From the NCBI GenBank assembly GCA_016192205.1, contig JACPUP010000016.1:1-22535 (forward strand): 22,535 bases of DNA, in the 5' to 3' direction. The notes under the pieces were generated by a model that saw only the letters and a list, made by a program, of their open reading frames with translations, had not been told where the DNA came from and searched no databases. A program made the translations under genes and the position numbers. Shown here piece by piece: positions 16,819-22,535 of the stretch. This stretch comes from Candidatus Kerfeldbacteria bacterium (GTDB lineage: Bacteria > Patescibacteriota > Patescibacteriia > SBBC01 > JACPUP01). The stretch's first letter is position 1; each line of letters starts with the position of its first letter.

Positions 16819-18012
16819 TTACGCCGGCACCTCGCCGCGGTGCTCTTTACGCAGGAGCCGGAACTTGCCGATGATGATGCCGCCCAAACCCCAGATGGCC
16901 ACGACGAAGCTCGCGAGGTTGCCAATGGTGTTGACCCAGGCTGCGCTCGGGTATGGCCAGTGGAGCAGGAGGTCGACGAACACCACGAGGGTGAACGCGC
17001 CGAGGAGGAACGCTGCCCACGGCTTGTCCGGCAGGTTGAGCAAACGGCGTTGGGCAAAGCGCAGGAGCCAGCGGCCAATGACGAGCGCAGCCATGACCCG
17101 CGATAGATAGAGCCCCATCACGTAAAACGCCATGATGAACAGGCCGAGCGGGATGCCGACCACCGTGAAGCCGATGAGGATGGTGGCGAACGGCGTGAGG
17201 ATGAGTGCGGCCAAGCCAATGAGCAGGCTCTTCCACGGTGCATCCACCATGGCACCGGCCATGGCATTGGTCGAGCGACGGAACGCCCAAAGGAACAGGT
17301 AGCCAATGGAGAGCAGTGACAAGAACCCAGCCAGTTTCCAAAACAGCCGCAGGCTGTTGAGTGTCCGCGCCGAGAATATGCTGGCGGTGTCTTCCCGCAC
17401 GCCATCCGCGATGGCGGCACCGTCTTCCACGGTGGCGGCTTCTGGCCCAAAGTGCACGAGCGCGCCGCCGATGGTCGCCGATGACTTCACGTGCGTCGTG
17501 CCGACTGCTTCGTTTGGCAACCCGATCTCATTGCGGACGCGGACGTCCTTGGTTACCGTGCCGCCGAGAACGAACTGGCTCGCCACGACGTCAACGCTGC
17601 CCCCCACGGAGCCGTTCACTTCGAGCCGCGAGAACGCCGCCGCCAAACTTCCGCCGATGCGCGCGTCAGGCGCTTGGAGGAGCCGGCCGCCGGCCGCCGT
17701 GACGTTCCGATGAACGTCTGCGTCGAGGCCGAGCTCGGAAACAGCAGCGCGGATGCTCCCACTGACCGTACCGTTCACCCGCAGCCTGCTCGCCGCCACA
17801 ATCAAATCTCCGCCGACTGAACCGTTGATGGTGACGTCAGTCCCGAGGAGAATCGCGTCACCCTCGATTGTGCCGTCAACGTCGATCCGCTGGCCGACCC
17901 GAAACACGTTGCCTTCAAGCGTCGCATCGCGCGGAATTACCAGGATCTCTTGGGCCCGGACGAGGAGAGGGAGGAAGAGGAGCGCGGCAAAAAAGATGTA
18001 AGTTTTTCTCAT
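16819..18012 (-). CDS. Bactofilin-like polymer-forming protein with C-terminal membrane domain
   Basis: The protein has 397 residues. Residues 1-20 form a signal peptide (MRKTY, then a hydrophobic stretch ending VRA, then QE). Residues about 25-195 form a run of short glycine-marked beta repeats (DGTIEGDAILLG, NGSVGGDLIVAA, NGTVSGSIRAA), as in the beta-solenoid of bactofilins. The last 170 residues hold about five membrane helices. Cytoskeletal bactofilins are cytoplasmic; here the signal peptide places the solenoid outside the membrane, so a role as surface scaffold or envelope organiser is an inference. It is the first gene of a minus-strand group with phosphomannomutase and murI. ATG 18012 lies 10 bases from an extended -10 box, implying a nearly leaderless transcript. 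Confidence 0.82.
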   Translation of the reverse strand: MRKTYIFFAALLFLPLLVRAQEILVIPRDATLEGNVFRVGQRIDVDGTIEGDAILLGTDVTINGSVGGDLIVAASRLRVNGTVSGSIRAAVSELGLDADVHRNVTAAGGRLLQAPDARIGGSLAAAFSRLEVNGSVGGSVDVVASQFVLGGTVTKDVRVRNEIGLPNEAVGTTHVKSSATIGGALVHFGPEAATVEDGAAIADGVREDTASIFSARTLNSLRLFWKLAGFLSLLSIGYLFLWAFRRSTNAMAGAMVDAPWKSLLIGLAALILTPFATILIGFTVVGIPLGLFIMAFYVMGLYLSRVMAALVIGRWLLRFAQRRLLNLPDKPWAAFLLGAFTLVVFVDLLLHWPYPSAAWVNTIGNLASFVVAIWGLGGIIIGKFRLLRKEHRGEVPA

Positions 18013-18022
18013 ACGTGGATAG

Positions 18023-18031
18023 AGTGTAGCA
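18023..18031 (-). promoter_or_regulatory. Extended -10 promoter of the bactofilin-like gene
   Basis: On the minus strand, TGC-TACACT (18031-18023) forms a TGN-TANNNT extended -10. No -35 match lies upstream, where the octamer array begins. Ten bases separate it from ATG 18012, so transcription would start within about 4 bases of the ATG. Confidence 0.5.
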
Positions 18032-18045
18032 CAGGACGAGGGTGG

Positions 18046-18117
18046 TAGGAGGGTGGGTCGGTAGGCGAGTAGGTACTGTTCAGCTATCCTACTCGCCTAC
18101 CCTCCTAACTTGCCTCC
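18046..18117. repeat. Octamer-period hairpin in a divergent gap
   Basis: Four units in strict 8-bp register at 18046-18077: TAGGAGGG, TGGGTCGG, TAGGCGAG, TAGGTACT. GGTAGGCGAGTAGG (18060-18073) pairs perfectly over 14 bp with CCTACTCGCCTACC (18088-18101). The array lies between the divergent starts of the bactofilin-like gene and lgt, so it cannot be a simple terminator. Its right end supplies the candidate -35 of lgt. Confidence 0.9.
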
Positions 18118-18138
18118 CCACCGATTTCCCCCTACCCT
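18110..18138 (+). promoter_or_regulatory. Promoter of the lgt-glyA-folD operon
   Basis: TTGCCT (18110-18115), 17 bases, TACCCT (18133-18138). GTG 18145 lies 6 bases after the -10 box, so transcription is expected to start on the GTG itself: a truly leaderless mRNA. The -35 hexamer is formed by the outer end of the octamer repeat. Confidence 0.55.
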
Positions 18139-18144
18139 ACATCC

Positions 18145-18990
18145 GTGTTCGACACTTTCCTCCCAGAACGAGCTCTGGTGAACGTTGGCTCGGTCGCCAT
18201 CCACTGGTACGGCCTATTTGCTGCGGTTGCGGCTGTGGCGGCCTTCCTGCTCGGTCGGTTCTTGGCGAAACGCGCTGGCCTGTCCGTGGAAACGGTTGGC
18301 GACGCCTTCTTCGTGAGCCTTGTCCTCGGGTTCATCGGCGCGCGATTGTGGCACGTGGTAGGCGACCTCTCCTACTACCTCGACCACCCGGCCGAGATCC
18401 TGGCGGTTTGGAACGGCGGGCTGGCGCTCCACGGCGGACTGGCGTTCGGCGGACTGGCGTTGTTCTGGTTCGCGTGGCGCAAGGGGCTGTCGTTCCTGCT
18501 GCTCGCCGACCTGTTCGCCCCACTGCTCGCCCTCGCGCACGCCATCGGCCGCTGGGGCAACTACTTCAACCAGGAGTTGTTCGGCCGGCCGACCGATCTC
18601 CCGTGGGGAATACCCATAGCGCTCGGCAACCGGCCATCGGCTTTCAGCGACGCCACACACTTCCACCCGACGTTCCTCTATGAGTCGCTCGGGCTGTTCG
18701 CTATCGCTGCGTTCCTCGTCGTGTGGTTCCTCCATCGCGCGCAGATTGGCCACGCGAACGACTCCTACCGTGGTGCCGTGTTCGCGGCGTATCTGGTCCT
18801 GACGGGCGCACTGCGCATTGGCGTGGAGACGCTGCGGGTTGACGTAGTCCTGACCTGGGGCGACGTCCGCGTGCCGCTGGTGGTTAGCCTGCTGCTAACA
18901 TTCGGAGGTCTTGTGATGCTCCTCACCAAATTCAGGGGCCACATGAAACCGCCACCACAACCTACAACCTACAACCTACAACCCCAATGA
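18145..18990 (+). CDS. lgt: Prolipoprotein diacylglyceryl transferase
   Basis: The protein has 281 residues. Lgt transfers diacylglycerol from phosphatidylglycerol to the lipobox cysteine of prolipoproteins at the cytoplasmic membrane. About seven membrane helices are seen. Signature elements are HGGL at 96-99, GRWGNYFNQE at 135-144 with its essential Arg and Asn, and a downstream HPTFLYES. Start GTG 18145 is supported by the normal N-terminus (VAIHWYGLF at 17-25) and the adjacent promoter. The last residues (PPPQPTTYNLQPQ) are unlike the family and are encoded by a CAACCTA heptamer run. The stop overlaps the glyA start (ATGA), which implies coupling. Confidence 0.95.
   Translation: MFDTFLPERALVNVGSVAIHWYGLFAAVAAVAAFLLGRFLAKRAGLSVETVGDAFFVSLVLGFIGARLWHVVGDLSYYLDHPAEILAVWNGGLALHGGLAFGGLALFWFAWRKGLSFLLLADLFAPLLALAHAIGRWGNYFNQELFGRPTDLPWGIPIALGNRPSAFSDATHFHPTFLYESLGLFAIAAFLVVWFLHRAQIGHANDSYRGAVFAAYLVLTGALRIGVETLRVDVVLTWGDVRVPLVVSLLLTFGGLVMLLTKFRGHMKPPPQPTTYNLQPQ
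18958..18984. repeat. CAACCTA heptamer run inside the lgt 3' end
   Basis: Three exact CAACCTA units (18958-18978) and a partial fourth. Read on the minus strand the unit is TAGGTTG, which resembles the TAGG words of the octamer arrays. There is no inverted arm. The run is translated as the last residues of Lgt and ends 2 bases before the glyA start codon. Confidence 0.85.
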
Positions 18991-20231
18991 GTCACCTCGC
19001 TTCCACCGACCCAGAACTTTTTCGGGCCGTGAGCGCCGAGCTCGACCGCCAGCGGCACGGACTGGAAATGATCCCGTCCGAGAACTTCGCGTCTCTGGCC
19101 GTGCTCGAGGCCCTGGGCAGCGTGCTCACGAACAAGTACTCCGAGGGCTACCCAGGTGCGCGCTACTACGGCGGGTGCGAGAACGTGGACGTGGCCGAGC
19201 AGTTGGCCATTGACCGCGCCAAGCAGTTGTTCGGCGCCGAGCACGCAAACGTCCAGCCGCTGTCTGGAGCGCCGGCGAACATCGCCGTCTACTCGGCTGT
19301 GCTTGCGCCCGGCGATACGGTGCTGGGCATGGATTTGGGCCATGGCGGTCATCTGACGCACGGCCACCCGGTGACCTGGATGGCCAAGCTCTTTACGTTT
19401 GTCCGCTACAAGACCAACCACGAGACCGGGCTCATTGACTTCGACGAAGTTCGTGCGCTGGCAACGCAACATAAACCGAAGCTCATTCTGGCCGGTTACT
19501 CCGCGTACTCGCGCGCCATTGACTGGTCGACGTTCAAGGAAATTGCTGACGCGGTTGGCGCACTCACGATGGCCGACATCGCGCATATCGCCGGGTTGGT
19601 CGCAGCTGGCGTGATGGACAGCCCAGTGCCAACTTTTGACGTTGTCACGACCACCACGCATAAAACGCTCCGCGGGCCGCGCGGCGGCATGATTCTGTCC
19701 AAAGCCACACACGCAAAAGTGATCGATAAAGCCGTGTTCCCCGGCTTCCAGGGCGGGCCGCACGAAAACAACATCGCGGCCAAGGCTGTCGCATTCAAAG
19801 AAGCGCTGGCACCCGAATTCAAGGACTACGCAGCACAGATTCTCAAGAACGCGAAGGCGCTCGAGCAGGTGTTCGCTGATTCAAAACTCGGCATCTGCTT
19901 CAAGCAAACGGATAATCACCTCCTGCTCCTGGACGTGACGCCCCTGGGCCTCACCGGCAAGCGCGCCCAGGAACTGCTCGACGCCGTCGGCATCACGGTC
20001 AACAAAAACGCTATCCCAGACGACACCCGCAAGCCGACGGACCCCTCGGGCATCCGGCTCGGCACGCCAGCGCTGACCACCCGCGGCCTGAAAGAAGCCG
20101 AGCACGAGCGAATCGCAAAAACCATCGTCGAGGTACTCTCGAAGCCCGATGACGAAGCAGCGGAGAGGCGTGCCCGGCAGACCGTCGCCGAACTCACGGA
20201 CGCGTTCCCGCTCTACCCGGAACTCTCCTAA
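18987..20231 (+). CDS. glyA: Serine hydroxymethyltransferase
   Basis: The protein has 414 residues, normal for bacterial GlyA. It is a PLP enzyme that converts serine and tetrahydrofolate to glycine and 5,10-methylene-THF. The PLP lysine is Lys226 in TTTTHKTLRGPRGG. Other family motifs are present: IPSENFAS near 29, NKYSEGYPGARYYGG near 49, the LSGAPAN segment near 92, and ADIAHIAGLVAAG near 196. ATG 18987 overlaps the lgt stop by 4 bases, and its TAA overlaps the folD ATG by 1 base, so the three genes form one translationally coupled unit. With folD it supplies the one-carbon units for purine, thymidylate and formyl-methionine synthesis. Confidence 0.97.
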   Translation: MSHLASTDPELFRAVSAELDRQRHGLEMIPSENFASLAVLEALGSVLTNKYSEGYPGARYYGGCENVDVAEQLAIDRAKQLFGAEHANVQPLSGAPANIAVYSAVLAPGDTVLGMDLGHGGHLTHGHPVTWMAKLFTFVRYKTNHETGLIDFDEVRALATQHKPKLILAGYSAYSRAIDWSTFKEIADAVGALTMADIAHIAGLVAAGVMDSPVPTFDVVTTTTHKTLRGPRGGMILSKATHAKVIDKAVFPGFQGGPHENNIAAKAVAFKEALAPEFKDYAAQILKNAKALEQVFADSKLGICFKQTDNHLLLLDVTPLGLTGKRAQELLDAVGITVNKNAIPDDTRKPTDPSGIRLGTPALTTRGLKEAEHERIAKTIVEVLSKPDDEAAERRARQTVAELTDAFPLYPELS

Positions 20232-21070
20232 TGCAGTACCTCGACGGCCGAACCATCGCCCGCTCCATCAACGCAGCGCTCAAGCAACGCATCGGAGCTG
20301 AGCGCATTGACGCCGGCTTGGCCGCCGTGCTCGTGGGCGACGATCCGGCCAGCCGCTTGTACGTGGGGCTCAAAGAGAAGGCCTGCGGAGAGGTTGGTAT
20401 TCGATTTCAGAAACGGCTGTTCAGGGCGGATGTCGACCAGCCGACCGTGCTCGATCACCTCGCGAGGCTCAACGCTGACGCGCGCATCCACGCCATCTTG
20501 GTCCAGTTGCCTTTGCCACGCCAGCTCGACGAGGACAGGGTCATCGATGCCATCGATCCGCGCAAGGACGTAGACGGGTTCCAACTCGTGAACGTCCAAC
20601 GGTTCGTCCGCGGCGAGGCTGACGCGCTCACCCCGGTGCTCGTCAAAGCGATTTGGCGGTTGCTCGAGGTGGCCGGCGAGCCGCTCGCAGGCAAGCGCGC
20701 GGCCATAGTGTCGAACGCGCCGGTGTTCGCCGAACCCATTATCGCAATGCTGAAGCGGTCCGGCGTGGCCGGGGAATACGTCCGGCCGAAAGCCGGTAGC
20801 CGAAGGCTGAAGGCCACAACCGTCTCCGACATCCTCATCGTTGCCCTTGGCCGTCCGAACGCTATCACCAACCGCGACATCAAACCAGGCGCTATCATCA
20901 TCGACGTTGGCACCACGCAGATTGGTAGTCGCATGGTCGGCGACGTGGACGCAACATCCGTCCAATCGAAAGCGGCCTGGCTCACACCGGTACCTGGCGG
21001 CGTCGGTCCGGTCACGGTGGCTTGTCTGCTTGAAAACGTGGTCGAACTCGCCGAGCGCCAGATGCGATAG
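20231..21070 (+). CDS. folD: Methylenetetrahydrofolate dehydrogenase/cyclohydrolase, divergent cofactor site
   Basis: The protein has 279 residues, typical length. FolD oxidises 5,10-methylene-THF to methenyl-THF and hydrolyses it to 10-formyl-THF. The folate and catalytic site looks intact: Tyr44 and Lys48 in LYVGLKEKAC, VQLPLP at 91-96, DPRKDVDGF at 109-117, and PGGVGPVT near the C-terminus. The NADP-binding loop, usually GRSxxVGxP, reads SNAPVFAEP at 161-169. The GRS residues that normally hold the cofactor phosphate are missing, so cofactor preference may differ or the dehydrogenase step may be weak. The start codon overlaps the glyA stop (TAATG). No terminator hairpin is seen before the next promoter. 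Confidence 0.93.
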   Translation: MQYLDGRTIARSINAALKQRIGAERIDAGLAAVLVGDDPASRLYVGLKEKACGEVGIRFQKRLFRADVDQPTVLDHLARLNADARIHAILVQLPLPRQLDEDRVIDAIDPRKDVDGFQLVNVQRFVRGEADALTPVLVKAIWRLLEVAGEPLAGKRAAIVSNAPVFAEPIIAMLKRSGVAGEYVRPKAGSRRLKATTVSDILIVALGRPNAITNRDIKPGAIIIDVGTTQIGSRMVGDVDATSVQSKAAWLTPVPGGVGPVTVACLLENVVELAERQMR

Positions 21071-21076
21071 AACCCA

Positions 21077-21105
21077 TTGACGGCCAGGGCGACGTTTGCT
21101 AGGTT
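21077..21105 (+). promoter_or_regulatory. Sigma70-type promoter of the gene at 21134
   Basis: TTGACG (21077-21082), 17 bases, TAGGTT (21100-21105). It lies in the 63-base gap after folD. Transcription should start near 21112, giving a leader of about 22 bases that holds a strong Shine-Dalgarno. Confidence 0.65.
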
Positions 21106-21121
21106 CGTCGTATCCGGACGC

Positions 21122-21130
21122 TGGAGGAGG
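21122..21130 (+). promoter_or_regulatory. Strong Shine-Dalgarno of the gene at 21134
   Basis: TGGAGGAGG, containing GGAGG twice, ends 3 bases before ATG 21134, with the first GGAGG about 6 bases away. It is by far the strongest ribosome-binding site in the window. Confidence 0.75.
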
Positions 21131-21133
21131 GTC

Positions 21134-21529
21134 ATGGCTCTTCACATCACCACCGAACAGGCGCCGACGGGTCAAACGGACCCGGATCGGCACGAGCGAG
21201 TTAGGGTCGATCCGTTCATCCAACTTCGAGGGTCGTTCGAAGACCGCGTTGCCGTGAGTGAAGCCGTCGGCCGTGTCCTGGGTCCGCTCTACTGCCTCTA
21301 CTACCTTATGCTGGACGGCGTCATCGAACTGTCCATCGAATCGGGGCAGGTCACGACCGAAGGGAAGGTCACGGTCTACGGCCAGACAGATGAATACCGT
21401 CTCAATGAGACGCTCGACCGGATCCACCGGATCGCCCGCGTCGTGGCGGAAGAGTACGGCGAGCTGCTTGCCCTCCCGCTCGTACTCCGCGCCGAGTACA
21501 CCTGCCAATTCCTCACCGCACCGAGGTGA
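21134..21529 (+). CDS. Hypothetical protein, function unknown
   Basis: The protein has 131 residues from ATG 21134, fixed by the Shine-Dalgarno and promoter upstream. No signal peptide, membrane helix or known motif is recognised. The first 30 residues are polar. The middle has a hydrophobic patch, GPLYCLYYLMLDGVIEL, followed by alternating residues that suggest beta strands (IESGQVTTEGKVTVYG). A charged helix of about 25 residues follows (LNETLDRIHRIARVVAEEY). An alpha/beta soluble domain is likely. Own promoter, strong translation signal and a following hairpin suggest an individually expressed, possibly abundant protein. The Nudix gene follows after 91 bases. Confidence 0.72.
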   Translation: MALHITTEQAPTGQTDPDRHERVRVDPFIQLRGSFEDRVAVSEAVGRVLGPLYCLYYLMLDGVIELSIESGQVTTEGKVTVYGQTDEYRLNETLDRIHRIARVVAEEYGELLALPLVLRAEYTCQFLTAPR

Positions 21530-21545
21530 TAGCGATGATGTGTTC

Positions 21546-21576
21546 AGGAGGCTGCCTCATTACGAGACGGCCTCCT
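21546..21576 (+). terminator. Hairpin after the gene at 21134, possible terminator
   Basis: AGGAGGCTGCCTC (21546-21558) pairs with GAGACGGCCTCCT (21564-21576) at 11 of 13 positions around an ATTAC loop. The following bases, TCGATTTGTC, have only a weak T-run. The position 16 bases after the stop codon fits a terminator or attenuator before the Nudix gene. Confidence 0.55.
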
Positions 21577-21620
21577 TCGATTTGTCAAAGACGCGGTCAG
21601 CATGCCAGGATGGCAAGCGT

Positions 21621-22097
21621 ATGCCCCGCCGTCCGCGGCAAACAGCTTCCTCGATTACAATTCACCACTCCTGCGGGGTGATTCCGCTACGTCGCACGCG
21701 ACGCGGCTTCGAGTTCCTCCTCATCCAACACGTCGGCGGTAAGCACTGGTCGTTTCCTAAAGGTCATGCGGAAACGGGTGAAACCGAGCAACAGACCGCC
21801 CGGCGAGAACTGGCCGAAGAGACCGGCTTGCACCGCTGTCGCTTACTCGGGCCGAAATTCCTCGAACGCTACACCTGGCGTGGGACTGACGGACGGCACC
21901 GTAAATCGGTGACCTTTTTCGTCGGACTCATCCTCGGTGGGCGGGTGATGCCGCAGGCCGAAGAAGTCCGCGACTGGCGCTGGTTGCGTTATCCAGACGC
22001 CCGTCGGCTAATCACGTACCGCGAATCGAAAAAATTGATTGATCGCGTTTGGCGGACGGTCCACACAACTCCGAGCCTCACCGCACAACACCCATGA
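21621..22097 (+). CDS. Nudix hydrolase
   Basis: The protein has 158 residues from ATG 21621. The Nudix box GX5EX7REUXEEXGU is perfect: G48, E54, R62-E63, E66-E67, G69 and L70, in KGHAETGETEQQTARRELAEETGL split over that span. The N-terminal segment SCGVIPLRR and the SFPKGHAETGE context resemble bis(5'-nucleosyl)-tetraphosphatase-type Nudix proteins, so hydrolysis of diadenosine polyphosphates or related nucleotides is plausible but not proven. The frame is open further upstream to 21258, but that part overlaps the previous gene out of frame and is not protein-like. The stop overlaps the ychF start (ATGA), indicating coupling. Confidence 0.9.
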   Translation: MPRRPRQTASSITIHHSCGVIPLRRTRRGFEFLLIQHVGGKHWSFPKGHAETGETEQQTARRELAEETGLHRCRLLGPKFLERYTWRGTDGRHRKSVTFFVGLILGGRVMPQAEEVRDWRWLRYPDARRLITYRESKKLIDRVWRTVHTTPSLTAQHP

Positions 22098-22535
22098 GCC
22101 TTTCCGTTGGCATCGTTGGCTTGCCCAACGTCGGCAAATCTACTCTCTTTCAAGCCCTGACGAAAAAGCAGGTCGATACCTCAAACTACCCGTTCGCGAC
22201 GATTGACCCAAACGTCGGCGTGGTTGCCGTGCCTGACGAACGCCTGGAAAAGCTGGCGGCAATGAGCAAGTCGAAGAAGGTCGTGCCAACGACCATCGAG
22301 TTTACCGACATCGCTGGCCTGGTAAAAGGCGCAGCGCAAGGCGAGGGCCTCGGCAACACGTTCCTGCAGCACATCCGCGAAGTCGATGCGATTGTCCACG
22401 TCGTCCGCGCGTTTTCAGACCCGAACGTGATCCACGTCACTGGCAAAATAGATCCAGCCGCCGACCAGACGACGATTGCGTACGAACTGGCGATGGCAGA
22501 TCTGGAAACGATCAGCCGCGTGCTGGAAACAGCCC
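22094..22535 (+). CDS. ychF: Redox-regulated ATPase/GTPase YchF, N-terminal part
   Basis: The frame runs from ATG 22094 off the right edge, giving the first 147 residues of a protein usually about 360 long. The P-loop is GLPNVGKST at 9-17. The switch region NYPFATIDPNVG and the G3 motif DIAGLVKGA followed by GEGLGN are characteristic of the Obg-related YchF/OLA1 subfamily, as is IREVDAIVHVVRAF. YchF binds ribosomes and preferentially hydrolyses ATP in studied species. The remaining nucleotide specificity motif and the TGS domain lie outside the window. The start codon overlaps the Nudix stop. Confidence 0.96.
   Translation, partial: MSLSVGIVGLPNVGKSTLFQALTKKQVDTSNYPFATIDPNVGVVAVPDERLEKLAAMSKSKKVVPTTIEFTDIAGLVKGAAQGEGLGNTFLQHIREVDAIVHVVRAFSDPNVIHVTGKIDPAADQTTIAYELAMADLETISRVLETA

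Noticed and set aside
16847..17341. Second gene overlapping the bactofilin-like gene on the same strand
   Set aside because: It is an out-of-frame shadow with His- and Pro-rich composition and no start signals.

Overview
This GC-rich bacterial window looks like a small-genome lineage of the Candidate Phyla Radiation / Patescibacteria, probably Parcubacteria-like. That is an inference from four things: a solitary N-terminally anchored peptide-binding protein next to secG, an RNase J with a basic N-terminal tail and a changed beta-CASP residue, a sortase with no visible substrate, and a divergent FolD. TGA is used as an ordinary stop, which argues against the code-25 lineages (Gracilibacteria, Absconditabacteria). 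No marker gene here fixes the taxon.

Layout. 1-138 is the C-terminal end of a DDE transposase. 583-1344 (-) is a sortase with its own promoter and terminator. 1491-4409 (-) is uvrA. 4678-7047 (-) is a large membrane protein with a spermidine-synthase-like SAM domain. 7160-8920 (+) is uvrC, so two of the three UvrABC excision-repair genes lie close together. 9019-9156 (+) is a very basic 45-residue protein. 9356-11428 (+) is secG followed by an anchored oligopeptide-binding protein. 11488-11571 is tRNA-Leu(CAG). 11870-12480 (-) holds two small genes, a membrane protein and a coiled coil. 12717-14474 (+) is RNase J. 14610-18012 (-) is a cell-envelope group: bactofilin-like membrane protein, phosphomannomutase/phosphoglucomutase and glutamate racemase. 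18145-21070 (+) is a tightly overlapping lgt-glyA-folD run (lipoprotein maturation plus one-carbon metabolism). 21134-22535 (+) holds an unknown protein with a strong Shine-Dalgarno, a Nudix hydrolase and the start of ychF.

The most interesting signal is between the genes. Most gaps outside the tRNA region carry arrays of degenerate 7-bp units (GAATNNN or RAGTANG) or 8-bp units (TAGGNNNG) in strict register, usually followed by the same kind of array inverted, so each locus can form a long imperfect hairpin. Sequences differ from gap to gap, but period and architecture are kept, and two loci 9 kb apart share a 35-nt stretch with 32 identities in inverted orientation. The arrays reach the stop codon of phosphomannomutase, encode the C-terminal tail of Lgt, and border promoters.

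The second recurring pattern is a sigma70-type promoter, TTGNNN-17-TANNNT with exactly 17 bases of spacer. At several genes it sits so close to the start codon that the transcript would be leaderless or nearly so.
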